From NCBI RefSeq assembly GCF_024505055.1, contig NZ_JANIBL010000044.1, forward strand, positions 1-41,404: a stretch of DNA of 41,404 nt. Reading direction: 5' to 3'. The position numbers were made by a program, and so were the translations under genes. Source of the DNA: Methylomonas rosea. GTDB taxonomy: Bacteria; Pseudomonadota; Gammaproteobacteria; Methylococcales; Methylomonadaceae. Below, in pieces: positions 1-11,519 of the stretch. Under the pieces are notes generated by a model. That model had not been told where the DNA came from. It did no database searches and was given only the letters and a program-made list of their open reading frames with translations. Numbering within the stretch: the stretch's first letter is position 1; each line of letters starts with the position of its first letter.

Positions 1-25
1 ATCCAGGCTACTTGAATTGCAAGAA

Positions 26-247
26 GTTACTGCAATTTACTCTTAAATACTGCGATATACAGAGCCAAATTCAAATCCAAAAATACGAATTTTGCTCGCT
101 TGATTCGCAAAATTTAGAAGATGTTTTCAGCAAACTTAAGAAGTTGAGGAAAGTTAAGGAAGTTAGACAGGACGCTAGCTAGAGAGATTTGCAGTAACTT
201 ACGACGCAGTAACACGAAATTTTTGCTGTTACTGTAATTGTTACTGC
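26..247. repeat. Cluster of GCAGTAAC / GTTACTG(C) octamer repeats beside tRNA-Pro
   Basis: The motif GTTACTGC or its complement GCAGTAAC occurs at 26-33, 191-198, 206-213, 228-234 (seven of eight bases) and 240-247, so there are both direct and inverted copies. The surrounding 361 bases are AT-rich and hold no convincing gene. The cluster lies directly past the 3' end of tRNA-Pro, which is where integrase arm-type sites of tRNA-targeting elements usually sit. That reading is inference; the repeats themselves are plain. Confidence 0.5.
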
Positions 248-294
248 ATATTTTCGTCGCTTCAGGTGGTTTTCTGTGGACTACAGTGGACAAT

Positions 295-328
295 AAAAAA
301 CCCGCCAAGCTAGACAGCTCGCGGGTTT
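295..328 (-). terminator. Intrinsic terminator after tRNA-Pro
   Basis: The arms AACCCGC (299-305) and GCGGGTT (321-327) form a stem. Read on the minus strand, the stem is followed by a run of Ts (complement of the A run 295-300). It sits about 35 bases past the CCA end of tRNA-Pro and probably ends that transcript. Confidence 0.75.
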
Positions 329-361
329 GTGTACTTCTATGGACTACTATAAACAAACTAT

Positions 362-440
<79 letters not shown>

Positions 441-480
441 GTCTATCTCTAAATACCTACTCTAACTTAGTAGAGCAAGC

Positions 481-491
481 CGCGCATAATA
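481..491 (-). promoter_or_regulatory. Candidate -10 and GC-rich discriminator of tRNA-Pro
   Basis: On the minus strand TATTAT (486-491) is followed at once by GCGCG (481-485), a stable-RNA-type discriminator. The tRNA-Val promoter at 8049-8076 has TATAAT followed by the same GCGCGGCT string, which supports the call. No good -35 is seen. The -10 is also part of an AT-rich dyad spanning 481-505. Confidence 0.45.
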
Positions 492-510
492 TCATATTAT
501 TCGCGAAACG

Positions 511-864
511 CTATTTCAGTAGCTCCAAAATATCTTCCAATTCACCTATCATTTGATGAATTAGCTGCTTGGTGCGCAAACTGTCTTCCTTGGCGCTACC
601 ACTCGCGAGATGAGCACGCGCGCCACCTATCGTGTATCCTTGCTCGTATAACAAAGCGCGAATTTGTCGAATCAACAGCACGTCATGGCGCTGATAATAA
701 CGGCGATTTCCTCGGCGTTTGACCGGACTAAGTTCTGTGAACTCTTGTTCCCAATAACGCAATACGTGGGGTTTTACTGCGCAGAGGTCGCTAACTTCAC
801 CAATCGTAAAATATCGCTTGGCCGGAATAACCGGTAGTTCGTTGTTATTACTGGGTTCCAGCAT
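511..864 (-). CDS. MerR-family transcriptional regulator
   Basis: This 117-aa protein has an N-terminal MerR winged helix-turn-helix: [25 protein letters not shown] at about residues 18-42 is given here only by its ends, YFTIGEV and LRYWEQEF, followed by the RRGNRRYY wing. The C-terminal part is a short helix (about 90-117) suited to dimerisation, with no cysteine or metal-binding loop, so the effector is unknown. It is the last gene of the thrS-pheST-ihfA operon and overlaps the end of ihfA by 17 bases. A MerR-like gene downstream of ihfA is a familiar arrangement in gammaproteobacteria. What it regulates cannot be told from the sequence. Confidence 0.85.
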   Translation of the reverse strand: MLEPSNNNELPVIPAKRYFTIGEVSDLCAVKPHVLRYWEQEFTELSPVKRRGNRRYYQRHDVLLIRQIRALLYEQGYTIGGARAHLASGSAKEDSLRTKQLIHQMIGELEDILELLK

Positions 865-1144
865 ACGCTTCTACTCGAGCTTTCAGTTTTTGCCCTGTTC
901 TGAAGGTCACTACACGCCGCGGAGTAATAGGAATCTCTTCACCGGTTTTTGGATTCCTACCTGGACGACCGCTTTTGTCACGCAACTCGAATTTACCGAA
1001 GCCGGAAATTTTTACTTGCTCGCCACTCTCCAGACTTTTCTTAATTTCGTCGAAAAACAACTCTACGATTTCTTTAGCTTCTCGCTTATTTAAACCGAGG
1101 TCTTCAAATAATTTTTCTGCAATATCTGCTTTGGTTAATGCCAC
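848..1144 (-). CDS. ihfA: Integration host factor subunit alpha
   Basis: A 98-aa HU/IHF-family protein that bends DNA as a heterodimer with IHF-beta and takes part in transcription, replication and site-specific recombination. The sequence [17 protein letters not shown], the [10 protein letters not shown] strand and the [14 protein letters not shown] arm loop are characteristic of IhfA rather than HU. I chose the GTG at 1144 over the GTG at 1150: it gives the family N-terminus MALTKAD and places the GGGAG ribosome site five bases ahead, whereas at 1150 the site would touch the start codon. The gene starts two bases after the pheT stop, so the two are translationally close. Confidence 0.95.
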   Translation of the reverse strand: MALTKADIAEKLFEDLGLNKREAKEIVELFFDEIKKSLESGEQVKISGFGKFELRDKSGRPGRNPKTGEEIPITPRRVVTFRTGQKLKARVEAYAGTQ

Positions 1145-1146
1145 AA

Positions 1147-3522
1147 TCACTCCCTCAATTTTGCATTCAGTTTAGCCGCTAAAGTGTCCAGCACTTGGCG
1201 AAATATAGCATCAATTTCAGTGTCGGTAAGAGTTTGTGCAAAATCCTGCAAGACTAAAGCTAACGCGACACTTTTGTAACCTTCGGCCACACCTGGTCCG
1301 CGATAAATATCGAAGATCGATATTTCGCGTATCGCCGTCTCGCGACACTCTTCAATAACCCTGGTAATTGCAGCAGCCGATACGGCCTCCTCCACCAACA
1401 AAGCCATATCGCGGCGCACCGAAGGGAATTTAGATAACGCGCTAAATATAGGTACGTTGCGTTCCAATACTGCGTCCTGCTCCAACTCGAACAAGTATAC
1501 CGGACTATCAAAACCCAATTGCTTCTCCAGCGTCGGGTGTAGCATCCCCAATAAGCCTATGATTTCGCCGCGTTGGTTTTTAATTTGAGCGGTTTGTCCG
1601 GGATGTAACGCCGAGTGTTGAAACGCAACGAAATCAGCACTAACGCCCGCCAAACCGAATAAAGCTTCGACATCAGCTTTCATGTCGAAGAAATCCAGTT
1701 TTCTGGATTTTTCGCCCCACTGTTCGACGTTAACCGTTCCCAAGGCCAGGCCGGATAACATTTTCCGCTGTTGAATTTGTCCGTCTTGATAGAAAAACCG
1801 CAAGCCGGCTTCAAACAAGCGCACTCTGTTCTGTTGACGGTTTATGTTATACAAAGCAGCATTCAACAAACCACACCAGAGCGTAGTACGCATCACGGCT
1901 AACTCGGAAGATATCGGGTTCTGAATTCGGATAAATTCTTCGCCCGGCGCGACGGCATTTTGCATCGCTTCATCAACAAAGCTGTAAGTAATCGCCTCCT
2001 GATAACCGCGATCAACAAGACAATCCTGTAACCGGGCTAACGACAACTGCGCCTCGGGCGCCTTACCAAGTTCGGCACGCATTAACAAGTTGCTGCTGGG
2101 CAAATTGTTATAGCCGTAGATTCTGCCGATTTCTTCCAGCAAATCTTCCTCTATGGCAATATCGAAACGAAAGCCTGGCGGGATAATTTCCCAACCGTTC
2201 TCGACTACTTGAACCTGCATACCCAAACCTTCGAACAACTTATGTACTTCATCGTCGCCGAATTGAATACCCAATACTTTGGTAATGCGCTGGCTGCGCA
2301 ATTTGACCGGCGCTCTAGCCGGTAGCGCCGCGGCCACAATCGATTCTTGAACAGGACCGGGACTGCCACCGGCAATCTCCATGATCAATTGCGTCGCACG
2401 TTCCATGGCGCGGCGCTGCAAATTAAAGTCCACGCCACGTTCAAAGCGATGCGATGAATCGGTATGCAAGCCAAATTGACGCGCCTTACCGGCGACATCG
2501 ATTGGCGTAAAAAACGCGCACTCCAGGAAGATGTCGCGTGTTTCACCAAATACCGCGCTATCCTTACCACCCATCACGCCGGCCAAAGCCAAGGCCTGCT
2601 GCTGATCGGCAATGACCAAGGCGTCACCATCCAGTTCTATGGTTTGATCGTTCAACAAAGCCATGGACTCGCCTACCCGACTACGTCTGACCACGATAGG
2701 CGCGCTCAGTTTATCGGCATCGAAGGCATGCAGCGGCTGCCCCAGTTCGATCAACACATAATTGGTGACATCGACAACCGGACTCAAACTTCTAATACCG
2801 CAACGACGCAGACGTTCCTGCATCCACAATGGCGTGACCGCCGCAGGATTGATATTTTTGATCAAACGTCCCAGATAAACCGGGCACGCTTCCGTCGCTT
2901 CAACCTTAACTTCCAAGGTTTGTTGATGCTGCGGCTCGATAGCGGCGAACTCTGGGGCTTGGAAAGACAGATTGTTTAGCACCGCCACTTCCCTGGCAAC
3001 ACCTTCAACACTGAGACAATCTGCGCGATTAGGCGTTAACCCCAACTCGATTACGTTGTCGTTCAGCATTAAATAGTCGCGGATATCAATACCCACCGGC
3101 GCATCCGCCGGCAACTCCATCAAGCCTTCCGAACTAACCGCCAAACCCAGCTCTTTTTCCGAGCACAGCATACCGAACGACAATTCGCCACGCAGTTTAG
3201 ATTCTTTTATTTTGAAATTGCCGGGCAATACCGCACCAATCAATGCTGCCGGGATTTTCAATCCGGGCCTGACATTGCTGGCGCCGCAAACGATTTGCAG
3301 TGGGTCGGCCTGGCCGATGTTGACCTGGCAAACCCTAAGTTTATCGGCGTTTGGATGTTGAATGGTGGAGAGCACTTCGCCAACTACCACACCGGAAAAT
3401 TCGGCTGCAACAGGCGTCAAGGCATCGACTTCCAGACCGGCCATGGTCAATTGCGCGACTAATTCAGCGGTGGCAACAGGCGGATTGACCAGTTCTCTTA
3501 ACCAGGCTTCACTGACTTGCAT
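1147..3522 (-). CDS. pheT: Phenylalanine-tRNA ligase beta subunit
   Basis: The 791-aa beta chain of the alpha2-beta2 phenylalanyl-tRNA synthetase, which charges tRNA-Phe in the cytoplasm. The domain order is the usual one: an N-terminal tRNA-binding OB fold (about residues 40-150, with the [13 protein letters not shown] segment), the B3/B4 editing domain (about 200-390), a B5 domain (about 400-470), the inactive catalytic-like core and the C-terminal FDX-ACB anticodon-binding domain (about 695-790). Length matches the family. It starts 15 bases after the pheS stop, with a GGTGGA ribosome site, and is followed by ihfA two bases on. No anomaly was seen. Confidence 0.97.
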   Translation of the reverse strand: MQVSEAWLRELVNPPVATAELVAQLTMAGLEVDALTPVAAEFSGVVVGEVLSTIQHPNADKLRVCQVNIGQADPLQIVCGASNVRPGLKIPAALIGAVLPGNFKIKESKLRGELSFGMLCSEKELGLAVSSEGLMELPADAPVGIDIRDYLMLNDNVIELGLTPNRADCLSVEGVAREVAVLNNLSFQAPEFAAIEPQHQQTLEVKVEATEACPVYLGRLIKNINPAAVTPLWMQERLRRCGIRSLSPVVDVTNYVLIELGQPLHAFDADKLSAPIVVRRSRVGESMALLNDQTIELDGDALVIADQQQALALAGVMGGKDSAVFGETRDIFLECAFFTPIDVAGKARQFGLHTDSSHRFERGVDFNLQRRAMERATQLIMEIAGGSPGPVQESIVAAALPARAPVKLRSQRITKVLGIQFGDDEVHKLFEGLGMQVQVVENGWEIIPPGFRFDIAIEEDLLEEIGRIYGYNNLPSSNLLMRAELGKAPEAQLSLARLQDCLVDRGYQEAITYSFVDEAMQNAVAPGEEFIRIQNPISSELAVMRTTLWCGLLNAALYNINRQQNRVRLFEAGLRFFYQDGQIQQRKMLSGLALGTVNVEQWGEKSRKLDFFDMKADVEALFGLAGVSADFVAFQHSALHPGQTAQIKNQRGEIIGLLGMLHPTLEKQLGFDSPVYLFELEQDAVLERNVPIFSALSKFPSVRRDMALLVEEAVSAAAITRVIEECRETAIREISIFDIYRGPGVAEGYKSVALALVLQDFAQTLTDTEIDAIFRQVLDTLAAKLNAKLRE

Positions 3523-3537
3523 AACTACTATCCACCG

Positions 3538-4560
<1,023 letters not shown>

Positions 4561-4609
4561 TCAGCTCACTTTTGTCTGCAATTGAGGGAAATTCCAAAAC
4601 GATAGGTCC

Positions 4610-4655
4610 CCGCCAAAGAGATGCGGCGGAGAACTCCCCGCCAAAAACGGGGAGT
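4610..4655 (-). promoter_or_regulatory. Two GC-rich hairpins in the rplT-pheS gap
   Basis: One hairpin has arms ACTCCCCG (4633-4640) and CGGGGAGT (4648-4655); a second has CCGCC (4610-4614) and GGCGG (4625-4629). Neither has a U run on the minus strand, so they are not plain terminators. They lie in the pheST leader, where enterobacteria use attenuation. I saw no clear phenylalanine-rich leader peptide. A role in mRNA stability or L20-linked control is equally possible. Confidence 0.35.
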
Positions 4656-4696
4656 CGAGCGATTAAGCCGTTCTGGTGAACAGCTTAATGTATTCC

Positions 4697-5059
4697 TTAC
4701 GGTTTGCTTTGGTTTGCTATGGCCACTTTCGCAATCGCGCCGAAAGCGTCGATGTCACGAACAGCTAAGTCAGCCAATACTTTGCGATCAATCGCCACAT
4801 TGGCTTTGGTCAAACCGTTAATCAAACGGCTATAGGAAATACCGTACAAACGCGCGGCAGCGTTGATACGCACAATCCACAGAGCGCGGAATTGGCGTTT
4901 TTTCTGTTTACGGTCACGGTAAGCATACTGACCGGCCTTGATGACCGCCTGCTTGGCGACGCGGTAAACCCGGCTACGGGCACCGTAGTAACCTTTTGCC
5001 AGTTTTAAAATCTTTTTGTGTCTTGCTCTAGCGGTGACGCCGCGTTTAACTCTAGCCAT
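4697..5059 (-). CDS. rplT: 50S ribosomal protein L20
   Basis: A 120-aa basic protein with the full L20 sequence: [19 protein letters not shown] start, [24 protein letters not shown] and a C-terminal [20 protein letters not shown] segment. It binds 23S rRNA early in large-subunit assembly and in E. coli represses its own operon. It lies 29 bases after rpmI, in the conserved infC-rpmI-rplT order. Length and start match the family. Confidence 0.98.
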   Translation of the reverse strand: MARVKRGVTARARHKKILKLAKGYYGARSRVYRVAKQAVIKAGQYAYRDRKQKKRQFRALWIVRINAAARLYGISYSRLINGLTKANVAIDRKVLADLAVRDIDAFGAIAKVAIANQSKP

Positions 5060-5088
5060 GTTCTACTCTCTTCAATATCAATGATAAA

Positions 5089-5286
5089 TCAACTGTACGG
5101 CAGCATACGCGCAACCAATGGCGTATCCGACGGATGAAGAATGGCTGTTTTACGCAGTTGTCTTTTACGTTTGGTGGTTTTTTTGGTCAGAATATGACGC
5201 TTATGCGATTGTTTGCATTTAAAACCGCCGCTTCCGATTTTCTTGAAGCGCTTGCCGGCACCACTATGGCTTTTCATTTTTGGCAT
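5089..5286 (-). CDS. rpmI: 50S ribosomal protein L35
   Basis: A 65-aa basic protein with the L35 hallmarks [31 protein letters not shown] and the VARMLPYS C-terminus. It is part of the large ribosomal subunit. It stands between infC and rplT; the 159-base gap before it carries a hairpin (5410-5427) and would be the place for translational feedback by L20, as known in E. coli. Confidence 0.98.
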   Translation of the reverse strand: MPKMKSHSGAGKRFKKIGSGGFKCKQSHKRHILTKKTTKRKRQLRKTAILHPSDTPLVARMLPYS

Positions 5287-5409
5287 TTGTTTTCTCCAAT
5301 GATTAAAAGTAAAGTCCCTGAGATAAAACCCAGTGAGGCAAAATGCTTGGCCCCATTGAATTTCCGGACACGAAAGTATCCGCTAGCCGATTCGTTCCTG
5401 AATCGCGTT

Positions 5410-5427
5410 GCCGTTTTAAAAAACGGC
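5410..5427 (-). promoter_or_regulatory. Hairpin in the infC-rpmI leader
   Basis: GCCGTTTT (5410-5417) and AAAACGGC (5420-5427) form a compact stem-loop 18 bases past the infC stop codon region, within the 159-base untranslated gap before rpmI. There is no U tract after it on the minus strand. In E. coli the equivalent region is the target of L20 autoregulation; assigning that role here is inference. Confidence 0.35.
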
Positions 5428-5445
5428 TAAAACCTTGTGTTTGAG

Positions 5446-5970
5446 CTATTTCTTTTTCTTAGGGCCCATCACCATGACCATTTGTCGGCCTTCCAACTTG
5501 GGAAACTGCTCGACGATAGCCATCTCTTCCAGATCGGTTTCGATGCGTTTCAATAAGTCCATGCCCAACTCGCGATGAGTCAGCTCCCGGCCTTTAAAAC
5601 GTACAGTGATCTTGGTTTTGTCGCCTTCGCTTAGAAATTTTATCAAGCTGCGTAGTTTGACCTGGTAATCGCCTTCTTCGGTACCGGGCCTAAACTTGAT
5701 TTCCTTGATCTGGATTTGTTTTTGCTTTTTCTTGGCGGCTTGCAGTTTTTTGTTTAACTCAAACTGATATTTGCCAAAGTCCATGACTTTGCAAACCGGA
5801 GGATCCGCATTGGGCGATATTTCGACCAGATCCATGTTTGCATCGTAGGCGAGCTGTAACGCTTCATTTATTGAAACAACCCCGACTTGTTCACCTTCAG
5901 CGCCTACTACCCGAACCCGCCTGGCGGTAATCTCGGTATTTAAGCGCGTTGCATCTTTTTTAGAGCTGAT
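5446..5970 (-). CDS. infC: Translation initiation factor IF-3, ATC start
   Basis: IF-3 (174 aa) binds the 30S subunit and checks initiator tRNA and start codons. The part from the internal ATG at 5835 ([19 protein letters not shown]) alone would lack the N-terminal helix. In frame upstream, the sequence [15 protein letters not shown]...RVRVVG...INEAL runs without a stop back to ATC at 5968-5970, preceded eight bases away by a perfect GGAGG. Both the conserved N-terminus and the ribosome site point to ATC as start, mirroring the AUU start of E. coli infC that lets IF-3 repress its own translation. The C-domain has KIRFRPGT-like and VRFKGRE motifs. Confidence 0.95.
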   Translation of the reverse strand: MSSKKDATRLNTEITARRVRVVGAEGEQVGVVSINEALQLAYDANMDLVEISPNADPPVCKVMDFGKYQFELNKKLQAAKKKQKQIQIKEIKFRPGTEEGDYQVKLRSLIKFLSEGDKTKITVRFKGRELTHRELGMDLLKRIETDLEEMAIVEQFPKLEGRQMVMVMGPKKKK

Positions 5971-5978
5971 ACCCTAAT

Positions 5979-5983
5979 CCTCC
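5979..5983 (-). promoter_or_regulatory. Ribosome-binding site that fixes the infC ATC start
   Basis: GGAGG on the minus strand, eight bases ahead of the ATC at 5970. No ATG, GTG or TTG in the infC frame lies at a usable distance, so this site is the main sequence evidence for a non-standard start. Confidence 0.7.
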
Positions 5984-5992
5984 AAGTTGTTA

Positions 5993-7900
5993 TTATTTTC
6001 GATCCGCAATCTGGTTTCTCAAGCGTTCGCCAAGTTCGCCAATTGACAGACTTCCTAGATCCTCGCCCTGCTGTGTGCGTACACTGACAGTCCGAGTGTC
6101 TAATTCCTTGTCGCCGATAATCAAAAGATACGGCACTCGCTGCATGGAATGCTCGCGGATTTTAAAGCCTATCTTCTCGTTTCTCAAGTCAATTTTGACT
6201 CTAAGACCTTGTTTTTCAAGTTCTCGCCGCACCTGCTCGGCATAATCGGCATGACGGTCTGTGATATTTAACACCACTAACTGCACCGGCGCCAACCATA
6301 ACGGAAAGGTCCCGGCAAATTGCTCGATCAAAATCCCTATGAAACGCTCCAAGGAACCCAGAATCGCCCGATGCAACATCACCGGCACGTGTCTGGCGCT
6401 ATCTTCGCCTATGTAAGAGGCATCCAATCTTTCCGGCATCGAGAAATCAACCTGTATAGTACCGCATTGCCAGACTCGACCTATACAATCTTTTAAGGAG
6501 AATTCAATTTTAGGGCCATAAAAGGCGCCTTCGCCCGGCTGTAACTGCCAATCCAGGCCTTTAGTGTTCAACGCCAATTCCAAGGCATTTTCAGCTTTAT
6601 CCCAGACAGAGTCATCGCCTACTCTATTTTCCGGACGGGTCGACAGCTTGATAATCACTTCTTCAAAACCGAAATCCTTATAAACCTCAAATAACAGATC
6701 GATAAAAGTGGCGACTTCGGATTGAATCTGATCTTCGGTGCAGAAGATATGCGCATCGTCCTGCACAAAGTTTCTGACCCGCATCAAACCGTGCAAAGTA
6801 CCGGATGGCTCGTTGCGGTGGCAGGAGCCGAATTCGGCCAAGCGCACCGGCAAATCCCGATAACTTTTGATACCTTGGTTATAAATCTGAATATGACAAG
6901 GACAGTTCATCGGTTTGACCGCGTAATCACGGCTTTCCGAATGCGTGGTAAACATCATGGCACTGAATTTATCCCAGTGCCCTGACTTTTCCCACAAGGT
7001 GCGATCAACAATTTGCGGGGTTTTAACTTCGCCGTAACCATTCACGCGCAATTTCTCGCGCACGTATTGTTCGATCTGCTGATAAATAGTCCAGCCTTTG
7101 TCGTGCCAAAACACCATACCCGGCGCTTCTTCCTGGGTATGAAACAAGTCTAGCGCTTTACCTATCTTACGGTGATCGCGCTTTTCTGCTTCTTCCAGAC
7201 GATGCAGATAAGCGGCTAATTCCTTAGCATCGCCCCAGGCGGTTCCGTAAATGCGTTGCAGCATTTCGTTTTTAGAATCGCCACGCCAATAAGCCCCGGC
7301 AATTTTCATCAATTTAAAGGCTTTTAATTTGCCGGTGCTAGGCACATGTGGGCCACGGCATAAATCGGTGAACTCGCCTTGTTGGTATAAAGACAAATCT
7401 TCATTTGCCGGGATCGAGGCAATAATTTCGGCTTTGTATTTCTCGCCCAAACCCTCAAAAAATTTTACAGCCTCGTCGCGCGACAACAGCGAACGGCTAA
7501 TGGCAATGTCTTGAGCAGCCAACTCCGCCATTTTCTTTTCGATGGCAGCCAAATCCTCAGGCGTAAAAGAACGCTCAAAGGCAAAGTCGTAATAGAAACC
7601 GTTTTCGATGACCGGCCCTATCGTTACCTGTGCAGTGGGGAATAGTTGTTTAACGGCCTGCGCCAGCAAATGCGCTGTGGAGTGGCGGATTACATCAACG
7701 CCCTCCTCATCCTTGGCTGTGACTATTTGCAAACTTGCATCGGAATCGATCAGCGTACTGGCATCAACTAATTTGCCATTGACCTTGCCGGCCAACGTCG
7801 CCTTAGCTAAACCCGTACCGATAGACAGGGCCACATCTATTACAGACACCGCTTGGTCGAATTGACGCTGAGAGCCGTCAGGCAAAGTTATTACAGGCAT
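5993..7900 (-). CDS. thrS: Threonine-tRNA ligase
   Basis: A 635-aa class II synthetase that charges tRNA-Thr. It has an N-terminal TGS domain ([15 protein letters not shown] onward), an editing domain with [12 protein letters not shown] (about 75-86) whose histidines and the later Cys clear mischarged serine, the catalytic core with the zinc-binding [10 protein letters not shown] (about 335) and motif 3 region near [15 protein letters not shown], and a C-terminal anticodon-binding domain. The frame is open 31 codons further to 7993, but that extension would run through the terminator and into tRNA-Val, so the ATG at 7900 with the family N-terminus is chosen. It is the first gene of the operon that runs to the MerR gene. 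Confidence 0.97.
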   Translation of the reverse strand: MPVITLPDGSQRQFDQAVSVIDVALSIGTGLAKATLAGKVNGKLVDASTLIDSDASLQIVTAKDEEGVDVIRHSTAHLLAQAVKQLFPTAQVTIGPVIENGFYYDFAFERSFTPEDLAAIEKKMAELAAQDIAISRSLLSRDEAVKFFEGLGEKYKAEIIASIPANEDLSLYQQGEFTDLCRGPHVPSTGKLKAFKLMKIAGAYWRGDSKNEMLQRIYGTAWGDAKELAAYLHRLEEAEKRDHRKIGKALDLFHTQEEAPGMVFWHDKGWTIYQQIEQYVREKLRVNGYGEVKTPQIVDRTLWEKSGHWDKFSAMMFTTHSESRDYAVKPMNCPCHIQIYNQGIKSYRDLPVRLAEFGSCHRNEPSGTLHGLMRVRNFVQDDAHIFCTEDQIQSEVATFIDLLFEVYKDFGFEEVIIKLSTRPENRVGDDSVWDKAENALELALNTKGLDWQLQPGEGAFYGPKIEFSLKDCIGRVWQCGTIQVDFSMPERLDASYIGEDSARHVPVMLHRAILGSLERFIGILIEQFAGTFPLWLAPVQLVVLNITDRHADYAEQVRRELEKQGLRVKIDLRNEKIGFKIREHSMQRVPYLLIIGDKELDTRTVSVRTQQGEDLGSLSIGELGERLRNQIADRK

Positions 7901-7915
7901 TTTCGATTCCACAAT

Positions 7916-7943
7916 AAAAAAAGCACCGTCATGCGGTGCTTTA
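7916..7943 (-). terminator. Intrinsic terminator between tRNA-Val and thrS
   Basis: On the minus strand the stem AAAGCACCG / CGGTGCTTT with loop CATGA is followed by a T run. It ends the tRNA-Val transcript, but it lies only about 15 bases ahead of the thrS ATG, leaving no room for a separate promoter after it. Confidence 0.85.
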
Positions 7944-7948
7944 TGTTT

Positions 7949-8025
7949 TGGTAGGCGCGAGTGGACTCGAACCACCGACCCCCACCATGTCAAGGTGGTG
8001 CTCTAACCAGCTGAGCTACGCGCCT
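7949..8025 (-). tRNA. tRNA-Val, anticodon GAC
   Basis: A 77-nt cloverleaf with encoded CCA. The acceptor stem is AGGCGCG/CGCGCCT, the T-arm contains GGTTCGAGTCC, and the anticodon stem CCACC/GGTGG holds the loop TTGACAT, giving anticodon GAC (valine GUC/GUU). It has its own strong promoter at 8049-8076 and terminator at 7916-7943. Confidence 0.96.
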
Positions 8026-8048
8026 AAAGTCTATCGTTCGAGCCGCGC

Positions 8049-8076
8049 ATTATAACGATCTAAACAACTTATGCAA
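8049..8076 (-). promoter_or_regulatory. Sigma70 promoter of tRNA-Val
   Basis: Minus-strand -35 TTGCAT (8071-8076), 16-base spacer, and a perfect -10 TATAAT (8049-8054), followed by the GC-rich discriminator GCGCGGCT. The discriminator is typical of stable-RNA promoters under growth-rate and stringent control, and the same string follows the -10 of tRNA-Pro. Confidence 0.75.
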
Positions 8077-8099
8077 GCTTTTTCTACGGCGACCCTGGT

Positions 8100-9065
8100 T
8101 CAAGCCGTTGCAGTTAAGATGGAACCCGCGGCGCCGGGGGCTGGCGAATTGCTCTCACGGTTACCGGACAACTTGTTTAAGAACTCCAACAAAGTCGGCT
8201 TTTTACCATTCGCCGGAGCGCCCAGCAGATTTACTAGATCATTAAAACTATCTTGCAATTCTTTGTATTTACCGCCAGTTGCACCATTAGCGTCACTCAA
8301 AGCCGTGATCAAGTTTTGCAAATTATCGGTGAATTTACCGTAGCCATTTCGACCTACCGCTTTGTCGCCATGCTGACCGTCATCGTCGGAGCCGTGACGA
8401 CGATCAGCGCTGTATTTCAAAGCCTGACGCAAATCGTGTAAGAAGCTATGCAACGCCTGGCGCACATCGGCGACAGTTGCGCGTGGCACGGACGTAGCGG
8501 TTGTAGCCGTAGATGTCGTCGTTGTCGTTGCCGGTGCAGTTGTCGTAGTTGCTGGCGTACCAGCGTTATTCTGGACGCTGGCTTCAGGTGTTGCGGCCGG
8601 AGCTTGTGCAGTGCTTGTTGTTACAGGCGTCGCATTAGTTGTAGTCGGCGAAACCTGCTTTGGCGGTGTTTGCCCAGCAATTGAATCACCTTGCGCCGCG
8701 GAAGCGGGTTGCTGCACCCCGTTTTGCTTCAATACCTGCCGTAAATCCTGCAAAAAGCTTTGCAACAACTGCCCGAGATTGGATGAGCTATTTTGACCAC
8801 TGTCCTCATCATTATCAGCACTATCATCTGATGAGCCGTTGTTACTACCAGGAATATTCAATCCAAAACTTTGCAAAGTTTTCACGACGTTTTGCATAAA
8901 CGCGCCACCACCGTGATGATGTCCGCGTTTCTCCCCTCTTCCGCTTACCGCCGGACGCTCTTTGTCCTCATCGTTATAAGTACTTTTGGTACTGGATATG
9001 CTGATGGTGGTTTGCGATACATACAATGATGTTGTCAATGAATTGATCGTAGTCATTAGATTCAC
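8100..9065 (-). CDS. Hypothetical low-complexity protein with duplicated helical motif
   Basis: A 321-aa protein of unknown function that I do not recognise. It has a Ser/Thr-rich N-terminus without a signal peptide, an acidic stretch (about 79-90), a long Thr/Ala/Pro linker (about 140-195, including runs of Thr) and two copies of one helical motif: LLQSFLQDLRQVLK (about 100-113) and ALHSFLHDLRQALK (about 204-217). A related helix, FMQNVVKTLQSFGL, lies at about 56-69. The C-terminal third is helical (NLITALSD, DLVNLLG, LLEFLNKLSG). The ATG is preceded by an AAGGTGA ribosome site. A GGTTA-A-TAACC dyad at 9090-9100 lies just upstream. The gene stands alone between tRNA-Val and hemF. Confidence 0.75.
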   Translation of the reverse strand: MNLMTTINSLTTSLYVSQTTISISSTKSTYNDEDKERPAVSGRGEKRGHHHGGGAFMQNVVKTLQSFGLNIPGSNNGSSDDSADNDEDSGQNSSSNLGQLLQSFLQDLRQVLKQNGVQQPASAAQGDSIAGQTPPKQVSPTTTNATPVTTSTAQAPAATPEASVQNNAGTPATTTTAPATTTTTSTATTATSVPRATVADVRQALHSFLHDLRQALKYSADRRHGSDDDGQHGDKAVGRNGYGKFTDNLQNLITALSDANGATGGKYKELQDSFNDLVNLLGAPANGKKPTLLEFLNKLSGNRESNSPAPGAAGSILTATA

Positions 9066-9303
9066 CTTGACGCTGCATAAAAAACAAATGGTTAATAACC
9101 AAAATTAAGCACGGGACCGACATACTCCAATCGATTCCTGTATCGGCGGTTATCACCATGCCGTTTCTTTTAGCGGCAGAAATTTTGTGAACTTTAGCAA
9201 ACTATCCAAAAAAAAGACCAAACACGCTTGACTGAAAACAAAACCTTGCGAGCCAGTTTTGCAACAGATACCCGCACAGAGTGACTAGCCGATTTCCACA
9301 ACT

Positions 9304-10251
<948 letters not shown>

Positions 10252-10505
10252 TCAGCAACCGCCATGCGGCAGCCCATTGAGCGCAAATTACCACAAAATA
10301 TAAAACAACAACTCGGATAAGCAGTACGCCAACGCTTACCTTGGCACTCTGGAAGATCCAGACAGCACCAAATAAAGTGCGTACCGTTATATTATTTATC
10401 TGAGAAATTATTAGATTGGAACACCGAAATTCGATTGCACTATTGGCTTGATGTTTCCCGATGTACAATCTGTTTTTTATTCCTTGATAAAAGTGTGGAT
10501 ACATT

Positions 10506-10973
10506 ATGGGATTTGAAGAACTAGCATCGCTCAGAGATGAACTTGTCAAGCAAGCGGCTGCCAATAAGTCGGTACAAGGCCAAAAAAAGATAGTGGAGAA
10601 ATCACCTATCAAGAAGACCGGCAAAGCTGATGCGTTAGTCGCCATTATCGGCTTGCTTCAAAAGAAATTCCCCTTGGCATTTCCAAAAAAACCCGCTGCC
10701 AAACTGCCCTTAAAAATTGGTATCCACAAAGACATCCTGGCGCATGCCGATCAACTCGGTACAGATAAAAACCAACTCCGTACCGCGCTCAAGGCATGGT
10801 GTTGGGGACATCGTTACTGGGATTGCCTAACGGAAGATGCAGTCAGAGTGGACTTGCAAGGAATGCCGGCCGGCCAAGTAACAAAAGCAGATGCTGAACA
10901 AGCAAGTAAATTAAAAGCAGAACGCCGAAAGCAGCCCGAAGCAATCGACGCAGTAACTACCGAGGAAGCATAA
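10506..10973 (+). CDS. ProQ/FinO-domain RNA-binding protein
   Basis: A 155-aa basic protein with a Lys-rich N-terminus (about 1-40) and a ProQ/FinO domain at about 45-125: ALVAIIGLLQKKFPLAFP, PLKIGIHKDIL and LRTALKAWCWGHRYWDCL with the expected conserved aromatic/basic residues. Such proteins are RNA chaperones that bind intrinsic-terminator hairpins and small RNAs. A charged tail follows. It is shorter than E. coli ProQ and lacks its C-terminal domain, so I leave the symbol empty. A candidate -10 TACAAT sits at 10464-10469, without a good -35. Confidence 0.88.
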   Translation: MGFEELASLRDELVKQAAANKSVQGQKKIVEKSPIKKTGKADALVAIIGLLQKKFPLAFPKKPAAKLPLKIGIHKDILAHADQLGTDKNQLRTALKAWCWGHRYWDCLTEDAVRVDLQGMPAGQVTKADAEQASKLKAERRKQPEAIDAVTTEEA

Positions 10974-11519
10974 TTATTGCTCGCTCAGGAGTTGCCAGCG
11001 TCGGGAAAGCACGGGTCCAAACTTTTGACTTTCCTAGGCGCCCGAGTGCGCGGAAACGCCGAAACAAGGTATTTCCGAAGCCCGTTTGTCTGATTGCTGA
11101 TGCGGCAACCCATCTCCGCCGACTGACCAGCACGTCCAATTCGGAAAGCCTGAACCAACCGACACGCGCTCAATCACCCAAAGCAACTCCGGTGTGTGCC
11201 GGCATCATCAGTTCCCGGAAAATTTTTGTCATAAAAATTCAACAAGCCATTAAAATAGCTAACGATTCTGCAAAGCTATCCCGGAATCACCACGTATCGA
11301 CTGCAAAATTTGCGTCATTTTCTTCTCGCGATCACGCCTTAGGTTTAACCGCACCAAGGCAGCCTCTTCACGACCAAGCCTAAAACTAGGCAAAAGTCGG
11401 CATTACAGAGCCTTAAAGCCCCTCGGCATCCGCCAGGCGTTACTCTTTATAGACTTTTCAAACTCCGACACTGGATCGCAGTTTGCCCGATCCTAGATTT
11501 TTAGTTCCCAGGAGGAATT
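10974..11519 (+). other. Gene-less stretch between ProQ-domain gene and membrane-protein gene
   Basis: The 546 bases hold only short overlapping reading frames without ribosome sites or recognisable protein sequence. A loose promoter-like pair TTGTCA (11226-11231) and TAAAAT (11251-11256), spaced 19 bases, is the only signal seen upstream of the next gene, and a strong AGGAGG ribosome site ends the region at about 11510. A degraded gene or an RNA cannot be excluded. Confidence 0.4.

Noticed and set aside
7901..7993. A 31-residue N-terminal extension of thrS
   Set aside because: It would run through an intrinsic terminator and into tRNA-Val, and the family N-terminus begins at 7900.
11192..11383. 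A 63-codon plus-strand frame in the gene-less stretch
   Set aside because: No ribosome site and no protein-like composition.
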